From contig NZ_CP035632.1 of NCBI RefSeq assembly GCF_008807075.1, positions 2,046,001 to 2,110,000 on the forward strand: DNA of 64,000 bases, written 5' to 3'. The notes beneath the pieces are model-generated. The model worked only from the letters and a program-made list of their open reading frames with translations, was not told where the DNA came from and made no database searches. This document shows, piece by piece, positions 36,786 through 46,631 of the stretch. Source of the DNA: Synechococcus sp. RSCCF101 (GTDB lineage Bacteria; Cyanobacteriota; Cyanobacteriia; PCC-6307; Cyanobiaceae). Made by a program: the position numbers and the translations under genes. The first letter of the stretch is position 1. The number at the start of each line of letters is the position of its first letter.

Positions 36786-38219
36786 ATGAGCGCTGCCCTG
36801 AAGGTGTCCACCCAGCCCCGTCCGGGCAGCCGGCTCGAGGTGGCGGTGGAGGTTCCCGGCGCACGCTCCAGCGCGAGTTATGAGCAGGCGCTGCAGAGCC
36901 TCAGCAAAAGCGTCACCCTGCCGGGGTTCCGGCGTGGGCGGGTTCCCCGGGCCGTGCTGGTGCAGCAGATCGGGATTCAGCGGATCCGGGCCAGTGCCCT
37001 GGAAGGCCTGGTCGACAGCATCTGGCGGGATGCCATGGCCCAGGAATCGATCGAGGCTCTCGGACAGCCCGAGCTGCGTGAGGGCTTCGAGGCCCTGCTG
37101 GAGCGGTTCGAGCCCGGCACGGATCTGACACTGGTGCTGGAGCTGGACGTCAGTCCGCAGCCGAAGCTGCGCAGCAGCCGCAATCTCACGGCGGTGGCGG
37201 AGAGCGTGGCCTACGACCCCGCCAAGGTGGATGAACTGATCGAGCGGTCCCGGCGTGAGCTGGCGACGCTTGTGCCCGTCGAGGACCGGGCCGCCGCCGC
37301 CGGGGATGTGGCGCTGGTCGCCTTCGAGGGCACCTACACCGACACCGAGGAGCCCATCCAGGGCGGCCGATCGGACGCCATGGAGGTGGAGCTGGAAGAG
37401 GGACGCATGATCCCCGGTTTCGTGGAGGGGATCATCGGCCTCAGCCCCGGTGACGCCGCGACCATTCAGTGCCGCTTCCCGGACGACTATCCCCAGGAGG
37501 ACTCACGTGGCCGGGAGGCCCGCTTCGAGCTGACCCTCAAGGAGCTGAAGAGTCGCGAGCTGCCGGAACTGGATGACAGCTTCGCCCGCTCCGCCGCCGA
37601 CAAGGAGTCGATGGCGGAGCTGCGTGAGGAGCTCGAGACCCGTCTGCGGGAGGAAGCGGAGCGACAGAGTCGCTCCAACCGCCACGAGGCCCTGCTGGAG
37701 GCCCTGGTGTCCGAGCTGGAGGTGGAGCTGCCGGAAACCCTGGTTCAGCAGGAGATCCGGGCCCTGATCGAGCAGACAGCCACCCAGATGGCCCAGCAGG
37801 GCATGGATGTGAACAAGCTCTTCTCCAGGGATCTGGTGCGCAGCCTGATGGAGAGCTCCCGCCCCGAGGCGGAGAAGCGGCTGCGACGGGCCCTGGCCAT
37901 CAAGGCTCTCGCCGAATCCGAGGATCTCGCGATTGCGGAGGCGGAGCTGGAATCGCGCATCAAGGAGGTTCGGCTGGAGCTGCAGCAGAGCCGCCAGAGC
38001 AGCGGCGAGATCGATGAGCAGCGCCTGCGCGACGCGGTGCAGGAGGACCTGCTCCGCACAGCCGTGATGGACTGGTTGGAAAGCAACAGCACGGTCCGGG
38101 AGCCGGAACCGGACACCGCGCCTGAAGCCGGCGCGAGCGACACCGAGGCCCCGGCCGCCGCCACAACACCATCACCTGCCAAACGGAAGGCAACGAAACC
38201 GGCGGACGCCGAGGGGTGA
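36786..38219 (+). CDS. tig: Trigger factor
   Basis: About 477 residues from the ATG at 36786. The ribosome-binding N domain has the signature GFRRGRVPRAVLVQQIG (about residues 46-62). The FKBP-type prolyl isomerase domain is in the middle (GDVALVAFEGTYTDTEEPI, FVEGIIGLSPGD), followed by the long helical chaperone domain. The C-terminal 35 residues are a Pro/Ala/Lys tail. Trigger factor receives nascent chains at the exit tunnel. It is followed by clpP and clpX on the same strand, the common bacterial tig-clpP-clpX order. Confidence 0.95.
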   Translation: MSAALKVSTQPRPGSRLEVAVEVPGARSSASYEQALQSLSKSVTLPGFRRGRVPRAVLVQQIGIQRIRASALEGLVDSIWRDAMAQESIEALGQPELREGFEALLERFEPGTDLTLVLELDVSPQPKLRSSRNLTAVAESVAYDPAKVDELIERSRRELATLVPVEDRAAAAGDVALVAFEGTYTDTEEPIQGGRSDAMEVELEEGRMIPGFVEGIIGLSPGDAATIQCRFPDDYPQEDSRGREARFELTLKELKSRELPELDDSFARSAADKESMAELREELETRLREEAERQSRSNRHEALLEALVSELEVELPETLVQQEIRALIEQTATQMAQQGMDVNKLFSRDLVRSLMESSRPEAEKRLRRALAIKALAESEDLAIAEAELESRIKEVRLELQQSRQSSGEIDEQRLRDAVQEDLLRTAVMDWLESNSTVREPEPDTAPEAGASDTEAPAAATTPSPAKRKATKPADAEG

Positions 38220-38286
38220 AGGCCACACCCGACCGCCCCGGAGCGGCCCATAGCATGCGATGCAACGTCAGACCCCTTTCCCACGC

Positions 38287-38958
38287 GTGATCGACGCCAG
38301 CCGAGTTCACCCCATCGCCAGTTGCTGGATGGGTGAGGCCCCCGTCAGCGGGATGCCCTCCGCGGCGCCAGGGGTGCTGCCGACCGTTGTCGAGCAGTCC
38401 GGCCGCGGCGAGCGCGCCTTCGACATCTACTCGCGCCTGCTGCGCGAGCGGATCATCTTTCTGGGCACCGGCATCGACGACCAGGTGGCCGATGCCCTCG
38501 TGGCCCAGCTGCTGTTCCTCGAGGCGGAGGACCCGGAGAAGGACATCCAGCTCTACGTGAACTCCCCGGGGGGTTCCGTGACGGCCGGCCTGGCCATCTA
38601 CGACACGATGCAGCAGATCGCCCCGGACGTGGTGACCATCTGCTACGGCCTGGCGGCGAGCATGGGCGCCTTCCTGCTTTCGGGAGGCTGCAAGGGCAAG
38701 CGCCTGGCTCTGCCCAGCGCGCGGATCATGATCCACCAGCCCCTCGGCGGCGCCCAGGGACAGGCCGTGGACATCGAGATCCAGGCCAAGGAGATCCTCT
38801 TCCTCAAGGAGACCCTGAACGGACTGCTCTGCGAACACACCGGTCAGCCCATGGAGCGAATCGCGGCCGACACCGACCGCGACTACTTCCTTTCTCCCGC
38901 AGACGCGGTTGAATACGGACTGATTGACCGGGTCCTGACGGACACAACTCCGGTTTGA
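38287..38958 (+). CDS. clpP: ATP-dependent Clp protease proteolytic subunit
   Basis: About 223 residues from a GTG at 38287, chosen because the residues after it (IDASRVHPI, then WMGEAP) look like the start of cyanobacterial ClpP homologues as I remember them. ATGs at 38260 and 38353 are alternatives. The catalytic triad is visible: Ser in [15 protein letters not shown], His in [10 protein letters not shown] and Asp in TDRDYFLS. It forms the tetradecameric protease that works with ClpX, encoded 89 bases downstream. The N-terminal 40 residues include a propeptide-like segment before [13 protein letters not shown]. Confidence 0.93.
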   Translation: MIDASRVHPIASCWMGEAPVSGMPSAAPGVLPTVVEQSGRGERAFDIYSRLLRERIIFLGTGIDDQVADALVAQLLFLEAEDPEKDIQLYVNSPGGSVTAGLAIYDTMQQIAPDVVTICYGLAASMGAFLLSGGCKGKRLALPSARIMIHQPLGGAQGQAVDIEIQAKEILFLKETLNGLLCEHTGQPMERIAADTDRDYFLSPADAVEYGLIDRVLTDTTPV

Positions 38959-39047
38959 TCGTTAAGGGAGGCTGACGACCGGACGATCCTCACCGATCCT
39001 GATGATCCGGGTCCCTCCCTCCGACCCCCGAGAGGACGCTCAGCCTC

Positions 39048-40426
39048 ATGGCCAAGTTCGACGCCCACCTGAAATGCTCCTTCTGCGGCAAGTCGCAGGA
39101 GCAGGTGCGCAAGCTGATCGCGGGCCCCGGGGTCTACATCTGCGATGAGTGCATCGATCTCTGCAACGAGATCCTCGATGAGGAGCTCGTCGACAGCGCC
39201 ACCGCAACCCGCGCCAGCGCCGAGGCCAGTCGCAAGCCCGCACCCCGCAAATCCGGCAAACCCGCCCCCACACTCGCCTCCATTCCCAAGCCCCAGGCGA
39301 TCAAGAGCTTCCTGGATCAGCAGGTGGTGGGCCAGGACGAAGCCAAGAAGGTCCTTTCGGTCGCGGTCTACAACCACTACAAACGGCTGGCCTGGCAGGC
39401 CGAGCACAGCGATCCGGATTCGGCCGATTCGGGGCGCCATGCCCCGCGCCTGCACAAGTCGAACATCCTTCTGATCGGCCCGACGGGAAGCGGCAAGACG
39501 CTCCTGGCTCAGACCCTGGCCGAGATGCTAGAGGTGCCGTTCGCCGTGGCCGACGCCACGACCCTCACCGAAGCCGGCTATGTGGGCGAGGACGTGGAGA
39601 ACATCCTGCTGCGGCTGCTGCAGAAGGCGGACCTGGATGTGGATCAGGCCCAGAGGGGAATCATCTACATCGATGAGATCGACAAGATCGCCCGCAAGAG
39701 CGAGAACCCGTCCATCACCCGCGATGTGTCCGGCGAGGGCGTGCAACAGGCCCTGCTGAAGATGCTGGAGGGGACCGTGGCCAACGTGCCCCCCAGGGTG
39801 GTCGCAAGCATCCCTACCAGGACTGCATCCAGATCGACACCAGCCAGATCCTCTTCATCTGTGGTGGCGCCTTCATGGGCCTCGATGATGTGGTGCAGCG
39901 CCGCATGGGTCGCAATGCCATCGGCTTCCTGCCGACGGACGGCCGCGGCGGCCGGGCGGCGCGGTCGATGCGCGAGCAGCACGCGGCCACGGTTCTGAGG
40001 CAACTCGAACCGGACGACCTGGTCCGCTACGGCCTGATTCCCGAATTCATCGGCCGCATGCCGGTCACGGCGGTGCTCGATCCCCTGGACTGCCGGGCTC
40101 TGGAATCGATTCTCACCGAGCCCCGCGATGCCCTGGTCAAGCAGTTCCGGACCCTTCTCAGCATGGACAACGTGCAGCTGAGCTTCGAACCGGCCGCCAT
40201 CGAAGCCATCGCCCTCGAGGCACACCGACGCAAGACGGGCGCCCGGGCCCTGCGGGGGATCGTGGAGGAACTGATGCTCGATCTGATGTACGACCTGCCC
40301 TCCTCGAATGAGGCCAGCAGTTTCGTGGTCACCCGGGAGCTGGTCGAGCAGCGCACCCACCGCGCCCAGGTTCTTGAGTACCCCGGCGCAGCCGGTCTCG
40401 ACCACACCCGCAAGGAAACCGCCTGA
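39048..40426 (+). CDS. clpX: ATP-dependent Clp protease ATP-binding subunit ClpX, interrupted by a 1-base frameshift
   Basis: ClpX unfolds tagged proteins and feeds ClpP. The zinc-binding domain has CSFCGKSQ and CDECIDLC. The AAA+ domain has Walker A GPTGSGKT, Walker [12 protein letters not shown] and the [10 protein letters not shown] stretch. Right there, at the C6 run 39789-39794, the frame is lost. The correct sequence resumes in the next frame as [20 protein letters not shown], the pore/sensor region, and continues to [22 protein letters not shown] and a stop at 40426. Adding one C restores a continuous protein of about 459 residues. As given, the first frame ends in 50 unrelated residues at 39998. 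Because ClpX is normally essential in cyanobacteria, a sequencing or assembly error is more likely than a pseudogene. Confidence 0.9.
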
Positions 40427-40439
40427 TCCCAGGCACTGC

Positions 40440-41114
40440 ATGGCGGCAGCCGACCACATCACCGTCCCCCGTCGCCACGGACTGTTCCTGCACCACGGCA
40501 TCGATCTCGGCGATGGCACCGTCGCCCATTACCTCGAGGGCCGGGAGATTCTCCGCAGCCCCCTGAGTGACTTCGCCAGCGACGGCGGCCCCACCCAGGT
40601 GGTGGATCACGACCGCTGCGACCCTGCGGGGGTGACCCTGCGGCGGGCCATGGGGCGCATCGGGGAACAGCGCTACAACCTCCTGTTCAACAACTGCGAG
40701 CACTTCGCGACCTGGTGCAAGACCGGCCGCCACCGCAGCCGCCAGGTGGAGGACTGGCTGAACACAGGGGTCATGGGTGCGCTGGCGGTGGGTCAGCTGA
40801 TGCCTGCAGCGCTCCTTGCCGCCGTACGGCTTCTGCTGCGCCAGGGGCTGCGCTCGGATGAGGCCCGGCAGCGGGCCCGGCAGGCGCTCAACCAGCTGGA
40901 GACCCTGCGGCAGCGTCTTCTCGATCGCCTGGAAACCACCCTGGAGCAGGCCGAGGCATGGGTCGGATCGGCCGGGGGCGGACACTCCGGCCGTGCTGAC
41001 GCCCTGAGGCTGGCCGGCCAGCGCCTGGCCGACGAGCTGGCGGCGGTGGAGGATCTCGAGGAACGCCTGGACCGGCTGCTCGGTGCCGGGCAGGAGCCGG
41101 GCGAAGGGCCATGA
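40440..41114 (+). CDS. LRAT-domain (NlpC/P60-superfamily) protein
   Basis: About 224 residues from the ATG at 40440. Residues about 10-105 match the lecithin:retinol acyltransferase fold: [20 protein letters not shown] carries two His spaced 12 apart as in LRAT (His60/His72), and the nucleophile motif is [11 protein letters not shown] hydrophobic helix pair follows ([21 protein letters not shown]). The rest is a long amphipathic Arg/Leu/Glu coiled coil. Such enzymes are thiol acyltransferases or hydrolases on lipids. The function here is unknown. It sits 13 bases after clpX and its stop overlaps the dnaX start (ATGA). Confidence 0.85.
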   Translation: MAAADHITVPRRHGLFLHHGIDLGDGTVAHYLEGREILRSPLSDFASDGGPTQVVDHDRCDPAGVTLRRAMGRIGEQRYNLLFNNCEHFATWCKTGRHRSRQVEDWLNTGVMGALAVGQLMPAALLAAVRLLLRQGLRSDEARQRARQALNQLETLRQRLLDRLETTLEQAEAWVGSAGGGHSGRADALRLAGQRLADELAAVEDLEERLDRLLGAGQEPGEGP

Positions 41115-42943
41115 CCCAGACCTACCAGCCGCTGCATCACCGCTACCGGCCGCAGCGCTTCGCCGACCTGGTGGGGCAGGAGGCCATCGCCGCGGCCCTC
41201 AGCCACGCCCTGGAGCGGAACCGCATCGCGCCGGCCTATCTGTTCAGCGGCCCGAGAGGCACCGGCAAGACCTCCAGCGCCCGCATCCTGGCCCGCTCAC
41301 TCAACTGCCTGAGCCGCAGCGGCCCGGACCCCGACCCCTGCGGCACCTGCGACCTCTGCCGCTCGATCGCCGCAGGCACAGCGCTCGATGTGATCGAGAT
41401 CGATGCCGCCAGCAACACCGGTGTGGACAACATCCGCGAGCTGATCGAACGCTCGCGCTTCGCTCCGGTGCAGGCCCGCTGGAAGGTCTATGTGGTGGAT
41501 GAATGCCACATGCTCTCCACCGCGGCCTTCAATGCGCTGCTGAAGACCCTGGAGGAGCCCCCGCCACGGGTGGTGTTCGTGCTGGCCACCACCGATCCCC
41601 AGCGGGTCCTGCCCACGATCCTGTCCCGCTGCCAGCGCTTCGACTTCCGGCGGATTCCCCTGGAGGCGCTGCGGGCCCACCTGAGCATGATCGCCGGCCG
41701 GGAGCAGATCGAGATCACCCCTGAAGCCCTCGACGTGGTGGCCCGCCGCGCCCAGGGAGGACTGCGGGATGCGGAGAGCCTCCTCGATCAGCTGAGCCTG
41801 CTGCCGGCACCCGTGGCCGCGGAAGCGGTGTGGGAGCTGCTCGGGGCGGTGCCGGAGCTGGAACTGATGGAGCTGGTTGAGGCCCTGGCGGACGAGGATG
41901 CACTCGCTCTGCTGGAGTCCTGTCGACGCCTGCTGGAACGGGGCCGGGACCCCGGAGCCCTGGTGCAGGGGATCGCCGGCATCCTGCGGGATCTGATGCT
42001 CGCCGCCGTGGCGCCGCAACGGGCCGACCTGCTGGATCTGAGCCCGGGCAGCCAGGAGCCTCTGCAGCGGCTCGCCGGCCGGGTCGAACGGAGCCGGCTT
42101 CTGCAATGGCACCACCGCCTTCAGGGCAGCGAGCAGCAGCTGCGCCACAGCACGCAGCCACGCCTCTGGCTGGAGGTGATGCTGCTCGGCCTGATGGCTC
42201 CGTCCACGGTGGCCGCCCCGCCGGCCGCGGCGGTGGCGCCGGCCGCTCGCCGCTCGCCGTCGCAGACGCCGGAGGGTCCCGCCGTGAGCGAGCCGGAGGC
42301 TGACGCTCCAGCCCGGACCCCGCCCAGGCCATCAGCCAGACCGGCGTCAGACCCTCAGGCGGGCACGGATCTCCAGGAGCTGTGGCAGCGGATCCTCGCC
42401 AGCCTGGAGCTGCCCTCGACCCGGATGCTGCTCTCCCAGCAGGCCCGGCTGATCCGGCTTGAGCGCAACCGGGCTGTGATCCAGGTGAGCGGCAAGTGGC
42501 TGGAAACGGTGCAGCAGCGCCTGACCCTGCTGCGCCAGGCGGTGAACCGGGCCGTGGGAAGCAGCCTCGAGGTTCAACTGGAAGCCTCCGGGGAACTCAC
42601 GGCGGGGCCCCTTCCCCGGAGCAGCCCGGAGCCGATGCCACCCCCCCCAGCTCCGGTGTCGGCGCCGGCGCCGCAACCGGTTGCCGCAGCGCCCCCGACC
42701 GCTCCTGCCGGCCAGCCCACGCCCTCGAGCCGACCTGCTGCCGGCGGCGCCGGCGCAGCCCAGCCCCGTCGGCCCACTCCACCCCAGCCGCCGATGGGCT
42801 CTCCGGACGGCGAAGGGGCCCGGCGACTGGCGGACTTCTTCAACGGGGAAGTGGTGCAACTCGCCGATCAGAGCGGCCCTGACGGGGCAGACCCGCCGGA
42901 GGCCGGCCGGAGCGACGGCGGGCGGACCACCGGAGCCTCCTGA
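41111..42943 (+). CDS. dnaX: DNA polymerase III subunits gamma and tau
   Basis: A 610-residue clamp-loader ATPase. RYRPQRFADLVGQEAI opens the AAA+ domain. The Walker A is FSGPRGTGKTSSARI (about residues 43-57), the zinc-binding cysteines are in PCGTCDLC, Walker B with DEx is VVDECHMLS, and the SRC motif is in ILSRCQRFDF. The helical collar ends near residue 365, after which come Pro/Ala-rich linkers around a folded segment (LQELWQRILASLELPSTRMLL). I see no A-rich slippery sequence of the E. coli gamma type, so there may be only the long product. Its partner delta (holA) is in this window. Confidence 0.95.
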   Translation: MTQTYQPLHHRYRPQRFADLVGQEAIAAALSHALERNRIAPAYLFSGPRGTGKTSSARILARSLNCLSRSGPDPDPCGTCDLCRSIAAGTALDVIEIDAASNTGVDNIRELIERSRFAPVQARWKVYVVDECHMLSTAAFNALLKTLEEPPPRVVFVLATTDPQRVLPTILSRCQRFDFRRIPLEALRAHLSMIAGREQIEITPEALDVVARRAQGGLRDAESLLDQLSLLPAPVAAEAVWELLGAVPELELMELVEALADEDALALLESCRRLLERGRDPGALVQGIAGILRDLMLAAVAPQRADLLDLSPGSQEPLQRLAGRVERSRLLQWHHRLQGSEQQLRHSTQPRLWLEVMLLGLMAPSTVAAPPAAAVAPAARRSPSQTPEGPAVSEPEADAPARTPPRPSARPASDPQAGTDLQELWQRILASLELPSTRMLLSQQARLIRLERNRAVIQVSGKWLETVQQRLTLLRQAVNRAVGSSLEVQLEASGELTAGPLPRSSPEPMPPPPAPVSAPAPQPVAAAPPTAPAGQPTPSSRPAAGGAGAAQPRRPTPPQPPMGSPDGEGARRLADFFNGEVVQLADQSGPDGADPPEAGRSDGGRTTGAS

Positions 42944-42975
42944 GCAGCCGCCCCAACCGAATCAGGGCAGACGAA

Positions 42976-44370
42976 TCAGGGAGCCGGGGTCTGCAGATCA
43001 GCGGGATCGAGGAACTCGCCGGGTGGAGCCGGGTCGACGGGCCCCTGGTGGCTGGTCTTGGCCCAGACCAGCCGCTTGGGCAGGAGCGCCATGCGCACGG
43101 TGACCCAGGGGATCACGACAAACCAGTGGGCGAAGTAGAGAACAGCCAGCAGCACGTTCGCCGCCGTCGGGCGCGGTGGAGCCGGACCTTCCGCCGGGCG
43201 GGAGCATCCCTTCGCGATCACGCAGCCGGAGAGGGTGAGCGCGACAAGGGAGACCGGCCAGCTGACCGGCCAGCTGCCCGTGGCGACCGAGGCACCCAGA
43301 TCGGTGGCCGACACCACGGGAAGGGCGTACTGCATCAGGAAGAAGCCCGTCAGATCAGCCCGCCTGCGCCAGGTGAGCCGGCCGGACACCAGACCGGGCC
43401 AGTAGTCGAAGAACCGCTGCAGCCCACCTTCCGCCCACCGCTGGCGCTGGCGCCACAGGGCCGGCAGGGTGCGGACGGCTTCCTCCTGAACGGGAGGGTC
43501 CCAGATCAGACCGACGGGTTCGCCGGCGAGCAGCAGCCGGAAGCTGAGATCCAGATCATCCGTGACCGTGGCCTCGTTGAAGCCGCCACTGCGCAGGAGT
43601 GCCTCGCGGCGGAGCAGCTCACCGTTCCCCCGCAGCTCCGCGATGCCGCCGGAGGCGAGGCGGGCCTCCTGGATCTCGGCATCGAAGACCATCTCCATGG
43701 CCTGGGCCCGGGTGAGCAGGTTCTCATCGGCGTTGACCACCGCCTTGCGGGTCTGAACCGCCGACCAGCCTCCGGTCAGGGCATGGCTCATGAGCCGCTC
43801 CAGGGCATCATCCTGCAGCTGCGCATCCGCGTCGAGGACCAACAGCCAGTCTCCGGAGAGCAGGGGCAGCACCGCATTGAGCGCGCCCGACTTGCCGCCG
43901 CCGTCACCACGGCCGCGCTGGAGGACATTCAGCTCGGGGCAACGGGCTTCCAGGGCCCTGAGAATGGCCCCGGTGCGGTCCTCGCTGCCATCGTCCACCA
44001 CCCAGACGCGGCGGATCAGCCCTCGTGCGGGCAGGGTGAGCAGGCGCTGCACCAACCGCCCGATCACCTCCTGCTCATCACGGGCCGCCACCACCAGATC
44101 GAGTGAGGGGAGGGGCTCCAGGGTGGCCGACTCCGGAGCAGCGCTGTCCTTCGCCGTCTCGCTGGAGGATCCTGCGGCACCAGGGACACGGCGCGGCGGA
44201 AGCACGGTCCTGAGGCTGAAGCCGCCCAGCAGAAGCGCCAGAGCGGCCCCGGGGATGAGGTTCCGCGGTGAACTGAACCAATGGGGCGCGACGCCCACGC
44301 AGCCGCAGGCCAGGGCGAAGGCGGCCGCCTTGAGGCGCCGGCGTTCGCTGCTGGGCGCCATGGCGGCCAT
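42976..44370 (-). CDS. Membrane glycosyltransferase family 2, probable glucosyldiacylglycerol synthase type
   Basis: A 464-residue GT2 enzyme with two N-terminal hydrophobic helices, the catalytic domain and two to three C-terminal helices. The nucleotide-sugar motifs are DLVVAARDEQEVI, WVVDDGSEDRT and LLVLDADAQLQ. The acceptor/base motif is TVTDDLDLSF, and the processive-type QRQRWAEGG is present. Length, topology and motifs resemble cyanobacterial monoglucosyldiacylglycerol synthase (Synechocystis Sll1377), the first step to galactolipids, but a cellulose-synthase-like or other lipid glycosyltransferase cannot be excluded. The SpoIID gene lies 24 bases upstream on the same strand. Confidence 0.8.
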   Translation of the reverse strand: MAAMAPSSERRRLKAAAFALACGCVGVAPHWFSSPRNLIPGAALALLLGGFSLRTVLPPRRVPGAAGSSSETAKDSAAPESATLEPLPSLDLVVAARDEQEVIGRLVQRLLTLPARGLIRRVWVVDDGSEDRTGAILRALEARCPELNVLQRGRGDGGGKSGALNAVLPLLSGDWLLVLDADAQLQDDALERLMSHALTGGWSAVQTRKAVVNADENLLTRAQAMEMVFDAEIQEARLASGGIAELRGNGELLRREALLRSGGFNEATVTDDLDLSFRLLLAGEPVGLIWDPPVQEEAVRTLPALWRQRQRWAEGGLQRFFDYWPGLVSGRLTWRRRADLTGFFLMQYALPVVSATDLGASVATGSWPVSWPVSLVALTLSGCVIAKGCSRPAEGPAPPRPTAANVLLAVLYFAHWFVVIPWVTVRMALLPKRLVWAKTSHQGPVDPAPPGEFLDPADLQTPAP

Positions 44371-44394
44371 GGAAAGTCCCGTGGTGCGCGAACT

Positions 44395-45975
44395 TTAAGG
44401 GCCCTGCACGGGCTCGGGAGCCTCCATCTGGGCCAGTGATCGGAGCTGGGTCCCCGGGTAGTAGTGCATGAGGATCGCTTCCGGCGTCCAGCCGCGACGG
44501 GCCAGGTCCATGGCTCCGGCCTGGGAGAGTCCCACCCCGTGGCCGAAGCCGCCGCCGCTGAGCTGCCAGCGCCCGTCTCCGACCCGGTCCACCACGAACA
44601 GGGTGCTGGGCAAGCTGCGCAGGGTGCGGCGGATGGCATCCAGGCGCAGTTGGGTCCTGCCGTCGCTGCCGTCGATGACCAGAGCGGTGGCCCGCCCGCT
44701 GGGTCCACGTTCCACCACCTGGATGCGCTCCGGCCGGCCCACGGGTCGCCCCGCCGCGGCCAGAGCGGACCCCACCGCATCGGCCTGGAGGCTGCGGGTC
44801 CAGCGGAATCTGGGGTGACGCTGGCCATGGATCCCGGCCGGCTGCTCGAGAACGGATCTCACCTCGTCCTCGCTCGAGAGGGGCAGGCGGACCCTTTCGC
44901 GGAAGGAGGCATCACCGTCAGCAGCGGGTTGCAGGTAGGGAGGGGCCTGGCCGGACCAGGCCTCGTCGTACCCGGCCCGCACACCGCCGTTGCTGGCGTG
45001 ATATACGGCGTGAATCGGGGTGCCCCGCCAGGTGAGCACCTGGCCGGCGGTGGCCTGCACGGCGCGGGTGACCCGGGGACTGGCCTGCCGCGGATCCTCG
45101 TAGACCTGGCACTGGGTGTCGCTGCAGAGGTGGTAGCCGTCGAGGTGGAAGCGGTGGCTGTTGCTCAGGGCCCAGGTGCGGGCGAGGATCGCCTGGGCTG
45201 ACTGCGAGGCGGCAGGGGCCGAGGCCCCGATCTCATGGGGCACCACCCCCAGCAGGTAGCGCTCCAGCGGCACCTGCTCCACCAGGGTCCAGGTGCCGTG
45301 GGCATCGGGCTGAAGCCGGAACGGGCCCCGGAACACACCACCGTCCCAGCGCAGGCCGCCGGGGGCCTCGATCCTGAGGGGACCGGTCGGCAGCACCTCG
45401 CCCCCATCGGCTGCGTTCATGCCCTCAAGCACGGGCTGCAGGCGGGAGGTGATGACCGATCCGTGCAGGGACGGCGTCAATCCGGCAGGGGCCGGAGAGT
45501 CGGCAGGGGCCCAGACCTCCCAGTCGGAGGGATGGGCCACTTCCGCGTCCACCGACAGCTCCCGCCAGCGCCTGGCGACCTGCTCGGCCGATTCGAAACT
45601 CGGGTAGGGGCCGAGCACGGCCCGCCGGACGGTGAGCGGTTCATCCAACGGAACAGCCCTCCAACTGAGGCGGACGCTGGGCGCACTCCAGCGCTGACCC
45701 TCCGCATCGGTCAGGGTCACGGGTCCCTCCGCCGCGCTGAGCACCAGCGGGCCGGAGCGGCCGAGCTGGTCCTCGAGGGCCACCCAGAGCACCGGCGAGA
45801 CCGCATCCACCGGAGGCGGGGGCGGCACCGGACGACGGGTCAGCACCTGGGCGCTGGTGCGATCACAGGCGGCGGTGAGGCCCAGAGCGACCATCAGGCC
45901 GAGGCCGATCCAGCGGCGGGACCGACCCCCGAGGCCAAGGCCGGAGAAACGATGAGCGGAAGGGGTGATGGTCAC
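44395..45975 (-). CDS. SpoIID/LytB-domain lipoprotein
   Basis: A 526-residue envelope protein. The N-terminal signal ends in a lipobox (L-T-A-A-C near residue 36). The SpoIID domain spans about residues 215-510: [41 protein letters not shown], then [22 protein letters not shown] and the [11 protein letters not shown] ending typical of the family. SpoIID of Bacillus is a lytic transglycosylase acting on denuded glycan strands; cyanobacterial homologues such as this are assumed to act on peptidoglycan. It diverges from rpmI with 36 bases between starts. Confidence 0.9.
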   Translation of the reverse strand: MTITPSAHRFSGLGLGGRSRRWIGLGLMVALGLTAACDRTSAQVLTRRPVPPPPPVDAVSPVLWVALEDQLGRSGPLVLSAAEGPVTLTDAEGQRWSAPSVRLSWRAVPLDEPLTVRRAVLGPYPSFESAEQVARRWRELSVDAEVAHPSDWEVWAPADSPAPAGLTPSLHGSVITSRLQPVLEGMNAADGGEVLPTGPLRIEAPGGLRWDGGVFRGPFRLQPDAHGTWTLVEQVPLERYLLGVVPHEIGASAPAASQSAQAILARTWALSNSHRFHLDGYHLCSDTQCQVYEDPRQASPRVTRAVQATAGQVLTWRGTPIHAVYHASNGGVRAGYDEAWSGQAPPYLQPAADGDASFRERVRLPLSSEDEVRSVLEQPAGIHGQRHPRFRWTRSLQADAVGSALAAAGRPVGRPERIQVVERGPSGRATALVIDGSDGRTQLRLDAIRRTLRSLPSTLFVVDRVGDGRWQLSGGGFGHGVGLSQAGAMDLARRGWTPEAILMHYYPGTQLRSLAQMEAPEPVQGP

Positions 45976-45979
45976 GTCC

Positions 45980-45985
45980 TAGAAT
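45980..45985 (+). promoter_or_regulatory. Candidate -10 element for rpmI-rplT
   Basis: TAGAAT at 45980-45985 lies 26 bases before the rpmI ATG, in the 36-base gap from the divergent lipoprotein start, and matches a sigma-70 type -10 box (TATAAT with one change). A -35 box would fall inside the lipoprotein coding start (GTGATGGTCACG region) and is not obvious. Confidence 0.3.
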
Positions 45986-46011
45986 TGTCGTTTGTGCCAA
46001 GTCGAGGAGCG

Positions 46012-46209
46012 ATGGCGAAGCTGAAGACCCGCAAGGCTGCCGCCAAGCGCTTCAAGGTCACGGGCAGCGGCAAGTTCATGCGCCGGCGTGCCTTCCGCAA
46101 CCACCTGCTCGATCCCAAGAGCCCCAAGCGCAAACGCTACCTGGCTGGCATGGCCCTGGTGGATGAGCGCGACGCCGAGAACGTGAGCCGCATGCTCCCC
46201 TACGCCTGA
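46012..46209 (+). CDS. rpmI: 50S ribosomal protein L35
   Basis: A 65-residue, very basic protein: [19 protein letters not shown] at the start and [18 protein letters not shown] in the middle are the L35 signature. It starts at the ATG at 46012 with GTCGAGGAGC before it. It is followed by rplT after 56 bases, the usual pair. In many bacteria infC lies in the same operon, but here infC is 25 kb away next to miaA. Confidence 0.96.
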   Translation: MAKLKTRKAAAKRFKVTGSGKFMRRRAFRNHLLDPKSPKRKRYLAGMALVDERDAENVSRMLPYA

Positions 46210-46265
46210 CACCGCGGCGGCCAGCGAGCCGCCCGTCTCCTGACCCTTCCCTTCCTTCTTCACTC

Positions 46266-46613
46266 ATGGCCCGCGTCAAAAGGGGCAACGTCGCCCGCCT
46301 GCGTCGCCGCAAGATCCTGAAGCTCGCCCGCGGCTTCCGCGGCGGCAACGGCCGGCTGTTCCGCACCGCCAACCAGAGGGTCATGAAGGCCCTCTGCAAC
46401 GCCTACCGCGATCGCCGTCGCCGCAAGCGTGACTTCCGGCGTCTCTGGATCGCCCGGGTCAACGCCGCCGCTCGCATGAACGGCGTCAGCTACAGCCGCC
46501 TGATGGGTTCCCTCAAGAAGGCCGATGTGCGGCTCAACCGCAAGATGCTCGCCCAGCTGGCGGTGGCTGACCCCGGCAGCTTCACGGCCGTGGTCGACGC
46601 CGGCCGAAGCTGA
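46266..46613 (+). CDS. rplT: 50S ribosomal protein L20
   Basis: A 115-residue basic protein with the long N-terminal helix of L20 ([21 protein letters not shown]), [24 protein letters not shown], and the globular end containing [14 protein letters not shown]. It binds 23S rRNA early in 50S assembly. It follows rpmI and is followed after 18 bases by the TPR protein gene, so all three may be one transcript. Confidence 0.97.
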   Translation: MARVKRGNVARLRRRKILKLARGFRGGNGRLFRTANQRVMKALCNAYRDRRRRKRDFRRLWIARVNAAARMNGVSYSRLMGSLKKADVRLNRKMLAQLAVADPGSFTAVVDAGRS

Positions 46614-46631
46614 TCCGGTCCCGCCCGTCCG

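Noticed and set aside
39794-39998. Natural C-terminal variant of ClpX, or programmed frameshifting
   Set aside because: The residues after the C run are Ser/Arg/Ala noise, the proper AAA+ sequence continues in the next frame, and no known recoding signal is present.
41111-42943. Programmed frameshift in dnaX to make gamma
   Set aside because: No A-rich slippery heptamer or following hairpin was seen, and the full tau-type frame is open to the end.
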